This document shows, piece after piece, positions 34,386-42,596 of a DNA stretch of 64,000 nt (within the stretch, counting starts at the first letter, position 1; each line of letters begins with the position of its first letter). A model generated the notes under the pieces. The model searched no databases. It saw nothing but the letters and a program-made list of their open reading frames with translations, and was not told the origin of the DNA. The stretch lies in assembly GCA_000416275.1 (NCBI GenBank), contig ASZJ01000056.1, positions 2,804-66,803 of the forward strand, written 5' to 3'. This stretch comes from Osedax symbiont Rs1. Its GTDB lineage: Bacteria > Pseudomonadota > Gammaproteobacteria > Pseudomonadales > Balneatricaceae. Both the position numbers and the translations under genes were made by a program.

Positions 34386-34702
34386 TAATATCCTGACGTT
34401 ATCCAGAGGTTGAGCGGTAAATGAAGGCCAAGAATGGCTAATAACGCTCACACACACTGGTTGAATTTGTTTATAATTCTCCTGCAAGCTTAAAGGGTTC
34501 TGTAAGTTTTGCATAGATAGCGGCAAAAGATCAAAGTTCTACTTAGTTTTTCGGTTGCTCACGATGATGGGCTAAATTAGATATTCTCCAACCTAATTGT
34601 TTTTATGAGACCTCTGCATAAGGTTGCGAGCGCAGTTATCATACCTTCTGGGTAATTTATGCAGAGGTCTCTTTATTATATTTTTTTTCATAGTAGGGTC
34701 AA
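34386..34702. other. Upstream region of cysS with a miniature family A repeat
   Basis: 317 bp, no gene. Holds the 65-bp repeat at 34607-34671, which ends 31 bp before the cysS start codon. The cysS promoter must be upstream of, inside, or at the edge of the repeat; an AT-rich TTTATTATATTTT follows the repeat. Confidence 0.55.
34607..34671. mobile_element. Repeat family A, 65-bp deletion derivative upstream of cysS
   Basis: GAGACCTCTGCATAA and TTATGCAGAGGTCTC are perfect 15-bp inverted ends, flanked by the 5-bp duplication TTTAT (34602-34606, 34672-34676). The interior equals the two ends of the copy at 6422 joined at GAGCG. If transcribed it would fold into a hairpin in the cysS leader. Confidence 0.9.
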
Positions 34703-36088
34703 ATGTTACAAATATACAATACTTTAACGAAACAAAAATCAGCTTTCACGCCTCTTAAAGCAGGGGAGATAAGTATGTATGTTTGCGGCATGACCGTTTA
34801 TGACTACTGTCATATAGGACATGCGCGGGTGATGGTCTCCTTTGATGTCATCACGCGTTTTCTTCGCTCCCAGGGCTGGAAAGTCAATTACGTGCGTAAT
34901 ATTACCGATGTTGACGATAAAATCCTGCAGCGCGCCAAGCAAAACGATGAGAGCATGCAACAGCTTACAGAGCGGATGATAGCGGCGATGCATGAAGATG
35001 AAAAACGTTTGTTTGTACTGCCTCCCGATCAAGAGCCTCGCGCCACTGGGCATATTCAAGGCATTATAGATATCACCCAAATTTTGATCGATAAAGGCTA
35101 TGCATACGCTGCCAGCAATGGAGATGTGTACTACCGAGTGGCTAAGTTTGAAGGCTACGGTAAGCTTACCAATAAAAATATTGATGAACTGCGAGCCGGT
35201 GCGCGGGTAGCCATTAATGATATTAAAGAAAACCCGATCGATTTTGTGCTTTGGAAAGCTGCGAGAGAAGGAGAGGTTAGCTGGGAATCTCCCTGGGGTA
35301 ATGGCCGTCCCGGTTGGCATATTGAATGTTCAGCAATGTCTAAGCATTGCCTAGGTGATAACTTTGATATTCATGGTGGTGGCCCCGACTTACCTTTTCC
35401 ACATCACGAAAATGAAATCGCTCAGTCTGAAGCGGCGAACGGCTGTGCCTTCGCTAATCTGTGGATGCACGCAGGTGCAGTGCGGGTAAATTCGGAGAAA
35501 ATGTCTAAATCGTTAGGTAACTTTTTTACCATCAGAGATGTGCTCCAGCAATATAACCCAGAAGTAGTGCGGCTATTCTTGGCTAGTGTGCACTATCGCA
35601 GTTATATTGATTACTCAGAAGCCTCGTTAAAAGAGGCGAAGGTCAAGCTTGAACGATTCTATCAAGCTTTACGTGACGTCAGCCCTCAAGCCGCCGAGTT
35701 GGACAATAAATACCATAGCCAGTTTACCCAAGCGATGAATGATGACTTCAATACTCCCAAGGCGATTGCGGTATTGTTTGAGTTAGTGAATGAGTTAAAC
35801 ACTGCTAATCGTCAGAAATTAGCCACTGCCCCGGCACTGGCGGCACAGCTGTTAAGCTTGGCTGATAGTATTGGCCTATTGCAGCAAGATCCCACAGAAT
35901 TTTTACAGGGAGAGGCAAAAGAGGGGGAAATTAGCCCGCAGCAAATAGAGGTGCTTATCGAGGAGCGTAAGGTCGCGCGCAGCAATAAGGACTTTGCAGA
36001 ATCTGATCGGATTCGCGATGCTCTATTGCAGGGGGGAGTGGTACTTAAAGATACTAGAGAGGGAACTAGCTGGTTCAGAGAGGGCTAG
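34703..36088 (+). CDS. cysS: Cysteinyl-tRNA synthetase
   Basis: Charges tRNA-Cys with cysteine. The 461-residue class I enzyme has the HIGH motif as YDYCHIGHARV at the N-terminus and KMSKSLGNFF near residue 266. The zinc ligands are C28 (VCGMTVYD), C209 (HIECSAMS) and the following HxxE (FPHHENE). DALR-type C-terminal domain follows. The normal length of about 460 residues supports the ATG at 34703, with AGGG a few bases upstream. A family A repeat sits directly in the upstream region. Confidence 0.97.
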   Translation: MLQIYNTLTKQKSAFTPLKAGEISMYVCGMTVYDYCHIGHARVMVSFDVITRFLRSQGWKVNYVRNITDVDDKILQRAKQNDESMQQLTERMIAAMHEDEKRLFVLPPDQEPRATGHIQGIIDITQILIDKGYAYAASNGDVYYRVAKFEGYGKLTNKNIDELRAGARVAINDIKENPIDFVLWKAAREGEVSWESPWGNGRPGWHIECSAMSKHCLGDNFDIHGGGPDLPFPHHENEIAQSEAANGCAFANLWMHAGAVRVNSEKMSKSLGNFFTIRDVLQQYNPEVVRLFLASVHYRSYIDYSEASLKEAKVKLERFYQALRDVSPQAAELDNKYHSQFTQAMNDDFNTPKAIAVLFELVNELNTANRQKLATAPALAAQLLSLADSIGLLQQDPTEFLQGEAKEGEISPQQIEVLIEERKVARSNKDFAESDRIRDALLQGGVVLKDTREGTSWFREG

Positions 36089-36089
36089 A

Positions 36090-36159
36090 TTAGAAAGTTA
36101 GAAAGTTAGAAAGTTAGAAAGTTAGAAAGTTTTTAGCTAACAGCTGCTAACTTTCTAAC
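36090..36159. repeat. Tandem 8-bp array plus hairpin between cysS and the MaoC gene
   Basis: Five perfect TTAGAAAG units at 36090-36129 are followed by an inverted arm: GTTAGAAAG (36121-36129) pairs with CTTTCTAAC (36151-36159), and TTAGC pairs with GCTAA inside. It lies between two convergent genes and could act as a two-way stop. Confidence 0.8.
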
Positions 36160-36173
36160 TTCTCGCTAAACCC

Positions 36174-36653
36174 TTAAGCGGTCGGGCGTTTGCTGACCAT
36201 GTAAATAGCGACGCCAGACACTGCTAACTTGCCGCTGACATGCACATCTGTTTGCATAGTGACACGTCCTCGACGCTGGTTGATATCGCTGATGGTTAAA
36301 GTAACGACGACTGTATCGTCAATGAAAATCGGCCTTCTGAATTTAAGCTCTTGAGATAGGTAGACTCCACCTGGTCCTGGTAGTTTTGTACCGGCAACCG
36401 CTGAAATAAGGGCTGCACTGAACATCCCATGTACTATTCTCTGTCCGAAAGCTGTTGTTTTTGCGTACTCCTCATCTACGTGGATGGGATTGTTGTCTCC
36501 AGAGAGTTGCGCGAAAGTATCTACATCTGCTGCTGAAATGGTTTTTTCAATACTGGCAGACATACCCTCTTTTAAGTCTTCTAAAAAATAACCTTGTGTA
36601 TTGCTCAAGCTAAGCTCCATATGATCGCTGTTTTCGCCAGTGTAACACTTCAA
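36174..36653 (-). CDS. MaoC-like (R)-hydratase/dehydratase
   Basis: A hotdog-fold hydratase of 159 residues, or 148 from the ATG at 36620. The hydratase-2 motif is LSGDNNPIHVDEEYAKTTAFGQRIVHG, with the catalytic Asp and His, followed by GMFSAALIS. Relatives hydrate enoyl-CoA to (R)-3-hydroxyacyl-CoA, supplying polyhydroxyalkanoate or lipid metabolism. Which start is used is unclear because neither has a strong ribosome site. Convergent with cysS. Confidence 0.87.
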   Translation of the reverse strand: MKCYTGENSDHMELSLSNTQGYFLEDLKEGMSASIEKTISAADVDTFAQLSGDNNPIHVDEEYAKTTAFGQRIVHGMFSAALISAVAGTKLPGPGGVYLSQELKFRRPIFIDDTVVVTLTISDINQRRGRVTMQTDVHVSGKLAVSGVAIYMVSKRPTA

Positions 36654-36762
36654 CTTAGATTCAACAGTTGTATCGTGAGAGAACAGCTAAAGCGTCGACC
36701 GCTAAGCCGGTTTAATTATGTAAATGCGCTAGTGCTGTAGAGGGAGATGCATAAGTCTTCTC

Positions 36763-36778
36763 TTATTGCAGAGGTCTC
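36763..36778. mobile_element. Solo end of repeat family A
   Basis: TTATTGCAGAGGTCTC matches the right terminus. The left terminus is not recognisable; a poor candidate is AGATGCATAAG at 36745. Probably a relic. Confidence 0.5.
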
Positions 36779-36906
36779 ATTGCATGAGTCGGTAAATATG
36801 TATTTTCTAAAAACATTGCTGTGCGCGGTTTCGACGGCGTAGCTAACAGCGGATTTAGACTGAGCTATAGGGCCTAATAAGCAAGTGGCCGACTTTCTCA
36901 CCATAT

Positions 36907-37491
36907 TCACTCAACGATGATGTCTAGATACTGTTTGAATTGTTTTTTTGCAGTCCGTACGGAGTATTTTTTATTGATGATGCACTTTAATGCCGCGTTT
37001 TCAATAAAGGCAATAATCGCCAGTGCTGCCGTGTCTGCTGGCAGAGAAAGCTGGATACGTTGCTCATTTTGCGCTTTTTCGAGGCTTTGGGCCAGCATCC
37101 GCTCGCCGTGATCCAGTGTCACCAATGCCAGAATTTTTTCATTTCTCAGCGCTTCAGAAAGGATGTCGGTATAGAGTAATATTTCAGATTTATTGGCGAT
37201 TTCGGTAATGAATTGACTGCCGATTTCCTGCAGTATCGCCTTGAAGTTTTTGGTGCTGTCCAGTAGCGCAAAAGCTTCGCCAACCTCTTGGTTATCCACT
37301 GCAATAAAAGTCTCGATCAACGCCTCTTTGTTTTTAAAATAGCGGTAAATATTCCCCAGACTCATCTCGGCCTCGCCGGCGATATTACGCATGCTGGTAT
37401 GTGCCAGCCCATTTTCTATAAAACACTGTTTAGCGGCGCTCAAAATACGTGCACGTTGTTGGATGGCTAACCCAGATGATTTTATTGTCAT
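36907..37491 (-). CDS. TetR-family repressor, divergent from a broken efflux gene
   Basis: 194 residues with an N-terminal helix-turn-helix, FIENGLAHTSMRNIAGEAEMSLGNIYRYFKNKEALIE, and a ligand domain typical of multidrug-efflux regulators. It faces a dead outer-membrane efflux gene across a 222-bp region with two palindromic operators. By position it represses that gene and probably itself. The gene is intact although its apparent target is broken. Confidence 0.9.
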   Translation of the reverse strand: MTIKSSGLAIQQRARILSAAKQCFIENGLAHTSMRNIAGEAEMSLGNIYRYFKNKEALIETFIAVDNQEVGEAFALLDSTKNFKAILQEIGSQFITEIANKSEILLYTDILSEALRNEKILALVTLDHGERMLAQSLEKAQNEQRIQLSLPADTAALAIIAFIENAALKCIINKKYSVRTAKKQFKQYLDIIVE

Positions 37492-37585
37492 TATAATTGT
37501 TCGCTGTTGCAGTTGTCTGGCTGTGCTGAGGTGAGCATTGCTAGAGTAAATTATGGATGGATTAGATTACTTAGTCAATATTTAA

Positions 37586-37688
37586 AATGAACGATCGTTC
37601 ATTGAATCTTGACATGCTTGATTCTACTGTTAATAATTAGTGAGCGATCGTTCATTCGTTCATTCGTTCATTCGTTCATTCGTTCGTT
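37586..37688 (+). promoter_or_regulatory. Promoter with two TetR operators and an expanded half-site array
   Basis: Operator 1 is the perfect 18-bp palindrome AATGAACGATCGTTCATT at 37586-37603. A -35 TTGACA (37609-37614) and a -10 AATAAT (37632-37637) with a 17-bp spacer follow. Operator 2 at 37641-37654 is TGAGCGATCGTTCA. Its right half-site CGTTCATT runs on as a tandem array, four perfect units and one variant, 37649-37688. Binding of the adjacent TetR protein at these sites is inferred from position and the palindrome type. Confidence 0.75.
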
Positions 37689-37713
37689 AACAGGAAGCTG
37701 AGTCTGCACAATC

Positions 37714-38369
37714 ATGCTAAATTTTCTAATCAATATAATTTACCAGGTAGGCAAGCTATTTATTTTTTCAGTGGCGCAGGCGCTGTTGCTTGCTGGCGCA
37801 CTGGCTCTTGTCGCTTGTTCAGCACCGCAGCACGCACCACAAGTTAATCGGCAGATGATCGAACAAAGCAGCAGAGTATTAGAGCAATCAGGTCTGCGAT
37901 CATTTGAGCTGCTCGATGCAGCGGCGCAGCCAGCACTTATGGCCTATATCAGGGCTGTACTGGCACACAATCCTGATTTGCAATCCATTGGTGCAACGAT
38001 TAGTGTCACTGGGCATCTGCTAGAGACAGTAGCCGCACAGAGACGGCCCCAGTTGTCAGCCTCTATAAATACCAACCGTGATAAAGCCAGGTTTGCAGCA
38101 GCCCCCAATAACTTTATCCAGTTGACCGCTGATCTTAGTTGGTCACTGGATCTGTGGGGAAGGATAGGAGACCACAAGGCCGCGGCTGAATTAACGGTAT
38201 TGCAACAGCGCCAGATGTTGCAGTGGGCATCCCGTACTTTGATTGCTAAGGCTTTAGATGCCTAGATTGTCAATGCGATACTGGAGCGCCAACTTATCCA
38301 TTTAGCTGCTCAGAAAAAATCGCAAGCCGCTGTAGCCGAGATAGTACAGATACAGTATCAATCGGGCTA
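37714..38369 (+). pseudogene. Truncated outer-membrane efflux lipoprotein (OprM/NodT type)
   Basis: The N-terminal part of a TolC-family channel lipoprotein. Signs are a signal with lipobox LVACS, then helix-rich text with SINTNRDKARFAAAPNNFIQLTADLSWSLDLWGRIGDHKAAAE, the OprM-type WELDLWGR region. A TAG at 38263 interrupts the frame; the same frame continues with IVNAILERQLIHLAAQKKSQAAVAE and QIQYQSG to a second TAG at 38367. The remaining half or more of a normal 470-residue channel is missing, and no RND pump or adaptor genes follow. Driven by the intact promoter above. Confidence 0.85.
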
Positions 38370-38380
38370 GTGTTGTTCGT

Positions 38381-39139
38381 GCTCAAGCGGCAGCTAGCGA
38401 TCACTATTTTATGTATTATATATTGGTCGAGGGTGGCGATATAGGTGATGCTCGAATTCAGTTTATTCAGCAAGGTGACGGTACTTATATTATTGCAGAG
38501 CAATCACACATTCTAACTTCGCTCTGGTGGGGTGAAGTAGATTTACGCAGAGACTAGGTTGAAAAATATTCAAAACAAGCTCAGCTGCTGACGGTAAAAC
38601 TTACGATGGAGATGCTGTTTATTGGTCGCAGGTTCATGCAACTGACCATGAATATTGGGTTTCTTCATCGGAAATAAAAACCATTAGTAGCCAAGCAGAA
38701 GAGGCAGTTATAGGTATCGCTGTAGGGCTGGCCAGTGAATCTATACCTAATGTCAGTGAGGTGTTGGCAATATCGCAATTATTGTTCAGCAATGATGCCC
38801 AGCAAACTAAAAGTTAGCGCTTTGCCAATAACGATTTTGATACCAGCTTTAACCATTTTCCGTTTTTCTGGCGCGACAATCGCTATAGCTTGCCTAAAAC
38901 AGTACGACTATTGGATAGCTATGATCTCAGTATTACGGATTATGTCGTTACTCAGCTTGCCGCTGAAAAAAAAGCGAGTCAATAGCATTTCAATTTACAG
39001 CCTGACACCGGTGAGCCTATTGCTGTGTGGCTAACTATCAGTAAAGCGGGGGGTGCCTCATTTTACTCAAATCGTGGCAGAAGATGAAAATGGACCATTG
39101 CTAATGAAATTAAAACCCGCTACAGGCGATAGCCATGAA
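38381..39139 (+). pseudogene. Eroded gene for a secreted protein of unknown family
   Basis: Three consecutive stretches look like parts of one protein: AQAAASDHYFMYYILVEGGDIGDARIQF (38381 on), DGKTYDGDAVYWSQVHATDHEYWV after a frame change near 38590, and FDTSFNHFPFFWRDNRYSLPKTVRLLDSY from about 38820. At least three stops and one frameshift separate them. It loosely resembles DUF6134-type proteins (VEGGDIGDARIQF, LKPATGD end), which I cannot confirm. It abuts the broken efflux gene, so one deletion may have joined them. Confidence 0.6.
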
Positions 39140-39192
39140 TAGCATCGCCATGCTTAAAAAACTTCCCTTTATTCCAGACATCAGTGTGAATT

Positions 39193-40233
39193 ATGACTTC
39201 TAAAATAACAGCTATTGTATTCGGCTTACTTCTATCTTGGGCAGCGCTTATCTATTCGCATGTGGTTGTGGCTAAAACCATAGTCACTTTTGAACATGGC
39301 GACGATAGCTTAGCGGGGCATTACTTGCCCGCTACCAGTAAAGAAAAAAACGGCGCAGTGATTTTATTTGTGCATGGTGACGGCGCGCTGAATTATGAGG
39401 CCGAGGGATATTATCCGTTAATATGGGAGAGTCTACGTCAACAGGGTTACTCGATTTTCAGTTGGGACAAGCCTGGGGTGGGGGATTCTACCGGCAATTG
39501 GCTGAGCCAATCAATGAATGATCGTCAGGGAGAACTACGTGCTGCTATCCGGTTTCTGCAGCGTAATTATGGTTATAGCGGTCAGCAGATAGGATTGCTG
39601 GGATTTAGTCAGGCAGGCTGGGTGATTCCAGCGGTCGCCGCTAACAACCCGAATGTGGGTTTTGTGATCGGAGTAGGCTTTGCCATCGACTGGATTAGTC
39701 AAGGGGAGTATCACACTAAAACCCGGCTGCGTGTACAACAAGCCAGTGCAGTAGAAACCGCACAAGCACTGAAAAATTACCGACAACTGCTGACAAATTT
39801 TGCAAAATATTCGAGCTATGCAGATTATCGACAAGACCTAACAGACTACCACGAAACACATGGCGGGCTAGCGGAAGATCGATTTAGTTTTGTGCACAAA
39901 AATTATCGGGTAAATGCCTATAAAGATTACCAGGGAATTGAGCAGCCGCTGCTAATACTGTTGGGAGAAGACGACTTGAATGTAGACGTAAAAGATACTC
40001 AACGGCAGTTATTAGAGGTGTTCGCGGAAAAAAGAAACATGACTTTAATGATCTTACCTAACGCTACTCATAGTTTGCTAAAAAGTCAGTATTTTAACGT
40101 ACAGTCTCCCGGCTTGTGGTTTTGGCTAAAGTTGATGGGGATGCAAGAAGACGCTTTTTCGGCAAAGTTTTTTCCTGTACTGGAAAGCTGGCTGCGTCAG
40201 CGTGCTAGCATCGATGTATTATCAACAGAATAG
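39193..40233 (+). CDS. Secreted alpha/beta hydrolase
   Basis: 346 residues with an N-terminal signal sequence (about 1-27, ending VVVAKT). The alpha/beta-hydrolase triad is visible: nucleophile serine in GLLGFSQAGW near residue 141, acid in LGEDDLNVD near 261, and histidine in PNATHSLL near 296. The oxyanion region is LFVHGDGALN. It resembles CocE/dienelactone-type and S9-like esterases; the substrate is not predictable. It directly follows the eroded gene and may once have belonged to the same unit. Confidence 0.82.
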   Translation: MTSKITAIVFGLLLSWAALIYSHVVVAKTIVTFEHGDDSLAGHYLPATSKEKNGAVILFVHGDGALNYEAEGYYPLIWESLRQQGYSIFSWDKPGVGDSTGNWLSQSMNDRQGELRAAIRFLQRNYGYSGQQIGLLGFSQAGWVIPAVAANNPNVGFVIGVGFAIDWISQGEYHTKTRLRVQQASAVETAQALKNYRQLLTNFAKYSSYADYRQDLTDYHETHGGLAEDRFSFVHKNYRVNAYKDYQGIEQPLLILLGEDDLNVDVKDTQRQLLEVFAEKRNMTLMILPNATHSLLKSQYFNVQSPGLWFWLKLMGMQEDAFSAKFFPVLESWLRQRASIDVLSTE

Positions 40234-40455
40234 AGGCGTAAAGAAAGTAACGAGTGCCGAGGTAAGGGTGCAATATGAATCTCTTTAGTGACCCTGATCG
40301 ATTGGCCAGAGCTAATGCTTAGTGAAGCAGTGCTATGCCAAAAATCATATATTAATTAGTTGAAGGGTGTTGGGTTGTTTTTATAGAGGGTATATTTCTG
40401 CTGGTTCGTGCTGTGTAGTGGGGGAGAGATTTAAATTATGAATTTCTTTACTGAT
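40234..40455. other. Gene-free stretch after the hydrolase gene
   Basis: No gene and no clear terminator. It is the downstream end of the tRNA array transcribed from the other strand. Confidence 0.4.
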
Positions 40456-40543
40456 AGGTATTGGGATAGGATTTGAACTTATGACCTTCGCCAGTGTTAA
40501 TAGAGAGCTGAGCCCGACGAGCTACCAAGCTGCTCCACATGCA
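40456..40543 (-). pseudogene. Broken initiator-tRNA-like unit 1 (altered anticodon arm)
   Basis: The D-arm half (GGAGCAGCTTGGTAGCTCGTCGGGCTCA) matches the intact tRNA. TAACCC of the anticodon arm is replaced by GCTCTCTATTAACACTGGC, and the T-arm and acceptor side are diverged. Not expected to fold as a tRNA. Confidence 0.7.
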
Positions 40544-40587
40544 TCAATATTTACTTCTATTTACACATTACACTTCGTTCTTAGTAA

Positions 40588-40676
<89 letters not shown>

Positions 40677-40720
40677 TCAATATTTACTTCTATTTACACA
40701 TTACACTTCGTTCTTAGTAA

Positions 40721-40797
<77 letters not shown>

Positions 40798-40859
40798 TCA
40801 ATACTTATTTCTACTTGCACAACTTACTTCTACTTGCACATTACACTTTTTTCTTTTAA

Positions 40860-40936
<77 letters not shown>

Positions 40937-41016
40937 TCATTAAAAATAGTCTTTAAGAAATTGTATTGATCAGTGTTATAGAAGGGTAAACCTGCTAATC
41001 ACACTTCGTTATTTAA

Positions 41017-41077
41017 CGGTGGCGGGGTCAGAATTTGAACCTATGACCTTCGCCAGTGTTTATAGAGAGCTGAGCCC
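41017..41077 (-). pseudogene. Truncated initiator-tRNA-like unit 5 (altered anticodon arm)
   Basis: Keeps the T-arm side (with CCG instead of CCA) and the foreign anticodon-arm segment, here GCTCTCTATAAACACTGGC. It breaks off at GGGCTCA. The flanking CTGCTAATCACACTTCGTTATTTAA-type repeat on both sides suggests a recombination between direct repeats. Confidence 0.7.
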
Positions 41078-41101
41078 TGCTAATCACACTTCGTTATTTA
41101 A

Positions 41102-41178
<77 letters not shown>

Positions 41179-41250
41179 TCAACACATAAATAAACAGATA
41201 AGCTGTTGTTTTGCAAACAGAATAACTAATTTATTTTTCCTTTCAAACTG

Positions 41251-41286
41251 TGGGGCGAAGTATACAGCCTTCTGCTGGGGCTGCAA
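41251..41286 (-). promoter_or_regulatory. Strong stable-RNA-type promoter of the initiator-tRNA array
   Basis: On the minus strand, -35 TTGCAG (41286-41281), a 16-bp spacer, -10 TATACT (41264-41259), then the GC-rich discriminator TCGCCCC. The GC discriminator is the hallmark of promoters under growth-rate and stringent (ppGpp) control. The first tRNA begins about 75 bases downstream. Confidence 0.85.
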
Positions 41287-41367
41287 CCGTTTTTTGTAAA
41301 TAAATTTGCTTAATGACTATTGTTTGAATTTTGGCAGATTTAAATATTTTGCAGATCAATGTTTGCT

Positions 41368-41733
41368 TTAACTACCGCCTCTGCGGATGGCCTTTTTTTG
41401 ACTGTTAATAATAAACTGACTTATTAGCTTAGAATCATGGGTAGATAAGTCAATTAAGGTTCCGCTGTATAATGGAGAGTCTTGGCGCAGCACTTTGATG
41501 GCGCACTCAATGCGATGTGCTTCTTTAATACCAAATTCCAAAATCACTTTGTAAGTAGATTTTTTGACATTTCCGACAAATTTAAAGGCAATCCCGTTGA
41601 CTGAAATGTTGTCTACTTCGACCTCTTTTCCGGCAATGATCAATTTAATTTGATCTCTTTCAGATGGGTATAGTCGAAACTCATCTCTGTTGGTTTCGTC
41701 AATGTCTTCTGTTTCAAATAAAGGTTTTTTCAT
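41368..41733 (-). CDS. Small PilZ-domain protein
   Basis: 121 residues, a single PilZ-like domain. The N-terminal RDEFR (RxxxR) and the later DNISVNG (DxSxxG-type) match c-di-GMP-binding motifs. It overlaps motB by 4 bases, so the gene is the last of a motA-motB-pilZ operon. A PilZ protein encoded with stator genes suggests c-di-GMP control of the flagellar motor. Binding should be confirmed because the motif spacing is slightly unusual. Confidence 0.78.
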   Translation of the reverse strand: MKKPLFETEDIDETNRDEFRLYPSERDQIKLIIAGKEVEVDNISVNGIAFKFVGNVKKSTYKVILEFGIKEAHRIECAIKVLRQDSPLYSGTLIDLSTHDSKLISQFIINSQKKAIRRGGS

Positions 41734-42590
41734 GGTGATGTCCGCTCAAGTACAAATTCAATTCGTCTATTGATCACTCGTTGTTCTTTTGTATCGTTAG
41801 GTTCAAGAGGCGTAGACTCTCCATAACCTGTGGCAGTAACACGCTCGGGGCTTAAGCCTCCGCGTACAAAATAACGTAGTACAGTAGTTGCTCTTATAGC
41901 AGATAGTTCCCAGTTAGATGGGTACCTGTTAGTGCTAATGGGAACATTGTCAGTGTGACCTCCAATGTTGAGATTGAATACTGGATTTTTTCTTAGAATA
42001 TTACCGATGCCATCCATTATTGGCATCGCTTCGCGCTTAAATTGTGCAGATCCCTTGTTGAAAAATAAGTCACCGCGAACATTTATAATGATTCTATCAT
42101 TTTTTGGCGGTGATACTTTGCTATCATCTTTACCTGCGGCAGTAGACATTAATTTGTTGATCGCTTTTACGGCCCTTGCCATGTCTTGTTTTTTTAATCT
42201 ATCTTCTTTACTTTCTTTACGTGTGGCTGGCTGTATGACAAAAGGGGTAGTAATGATCGCTTTTTCGTCTTCTGTTGGCGCCTGCTGTTTATCGCCGGTT
42301 TCTGTTGAGGGGTCGGTTGAATCGGTGGGAACGCTTCCCGTTTCAACTTTGTTAGAATCAATTTCGTCTTTTGTTCCAGCTCCCGCCCCTATATTAGATC
42401 CTTGACCGGTTCTTTTTAATGCTGATTTAACTGAGTTGATGGTCTCTTTGAATGACTCTTCTTTGATGGTAGATATTGAAAATAGCAGGATGAAGAAAAC
42501 TAATAATAGCGTGACCAGATCCGCAAAGGTGACAATCCAAGAGTTTTCATTGGAGTCTTCATGAAAGTCAATGGCTTTTTTCATAGTCAT
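41730..42590 (-). CDS. motB: Flagellar stator protein, MotB/PomB type
   Basis: 286 residues. A single N-terminal membrane helix (about 18-42) contains FADLVTLLLVFFILLFS with the essential ion-binding aspartate D24. A Ser/Thr/Asp-rich linker follows, then an OmpA-like peptidoglycan-binding domain (about 160-280) with LNIGGHTDNVPIST and ELSAIRATTVLRYF. It anchors the stator to the cell wall. Located between motA (6-bp gap) and a pilZ gene. No flagellar structural genes are in the window. Confidence 0.92.
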   Translation of the reverse strand: MTMKKAIDFHEDSNENSWIVTFADLVTLLLVFFILLFSISTIKEESFKETINSVKSALKRTGQGSNIGAGAGTKDEIDSNKVETGSVPTDSTDPSTETGDKQQAPTEDEKAIITTPFVIQPATRKESKEDRLKKQDMARAVKAINKLMSTAAGKDDSKVSPPKNDRIIINVRGDLFFNKGSAQFKREAMPIMDGIGNILRKNPVFNLNIGGHTDNVPISTNRYPSNWELSAIRATTVLRYFVRGGLSPERVTATGYGESTPLEPNDTKEQRVINRRIEFVLERTSP

Positions 42591-42596
42591 TCAAGC

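Noticed and set aside
34739..35320. 193-codon frame on the minus strand
   Set aside because: It lies opposite cysS, whose product is certain; there is no independent support for an antisense gene.
36740..36778. A complete family A element around the solo end
   Set aside because: The left terminus and the 5-bp duplication cannot be found; only a relic is claimed.
37649..37688. Regular CGTTCATT array as a possible CRISPR
   Set aside because: The units are 8 bp with no spacers; they are an expanded operator half-site.
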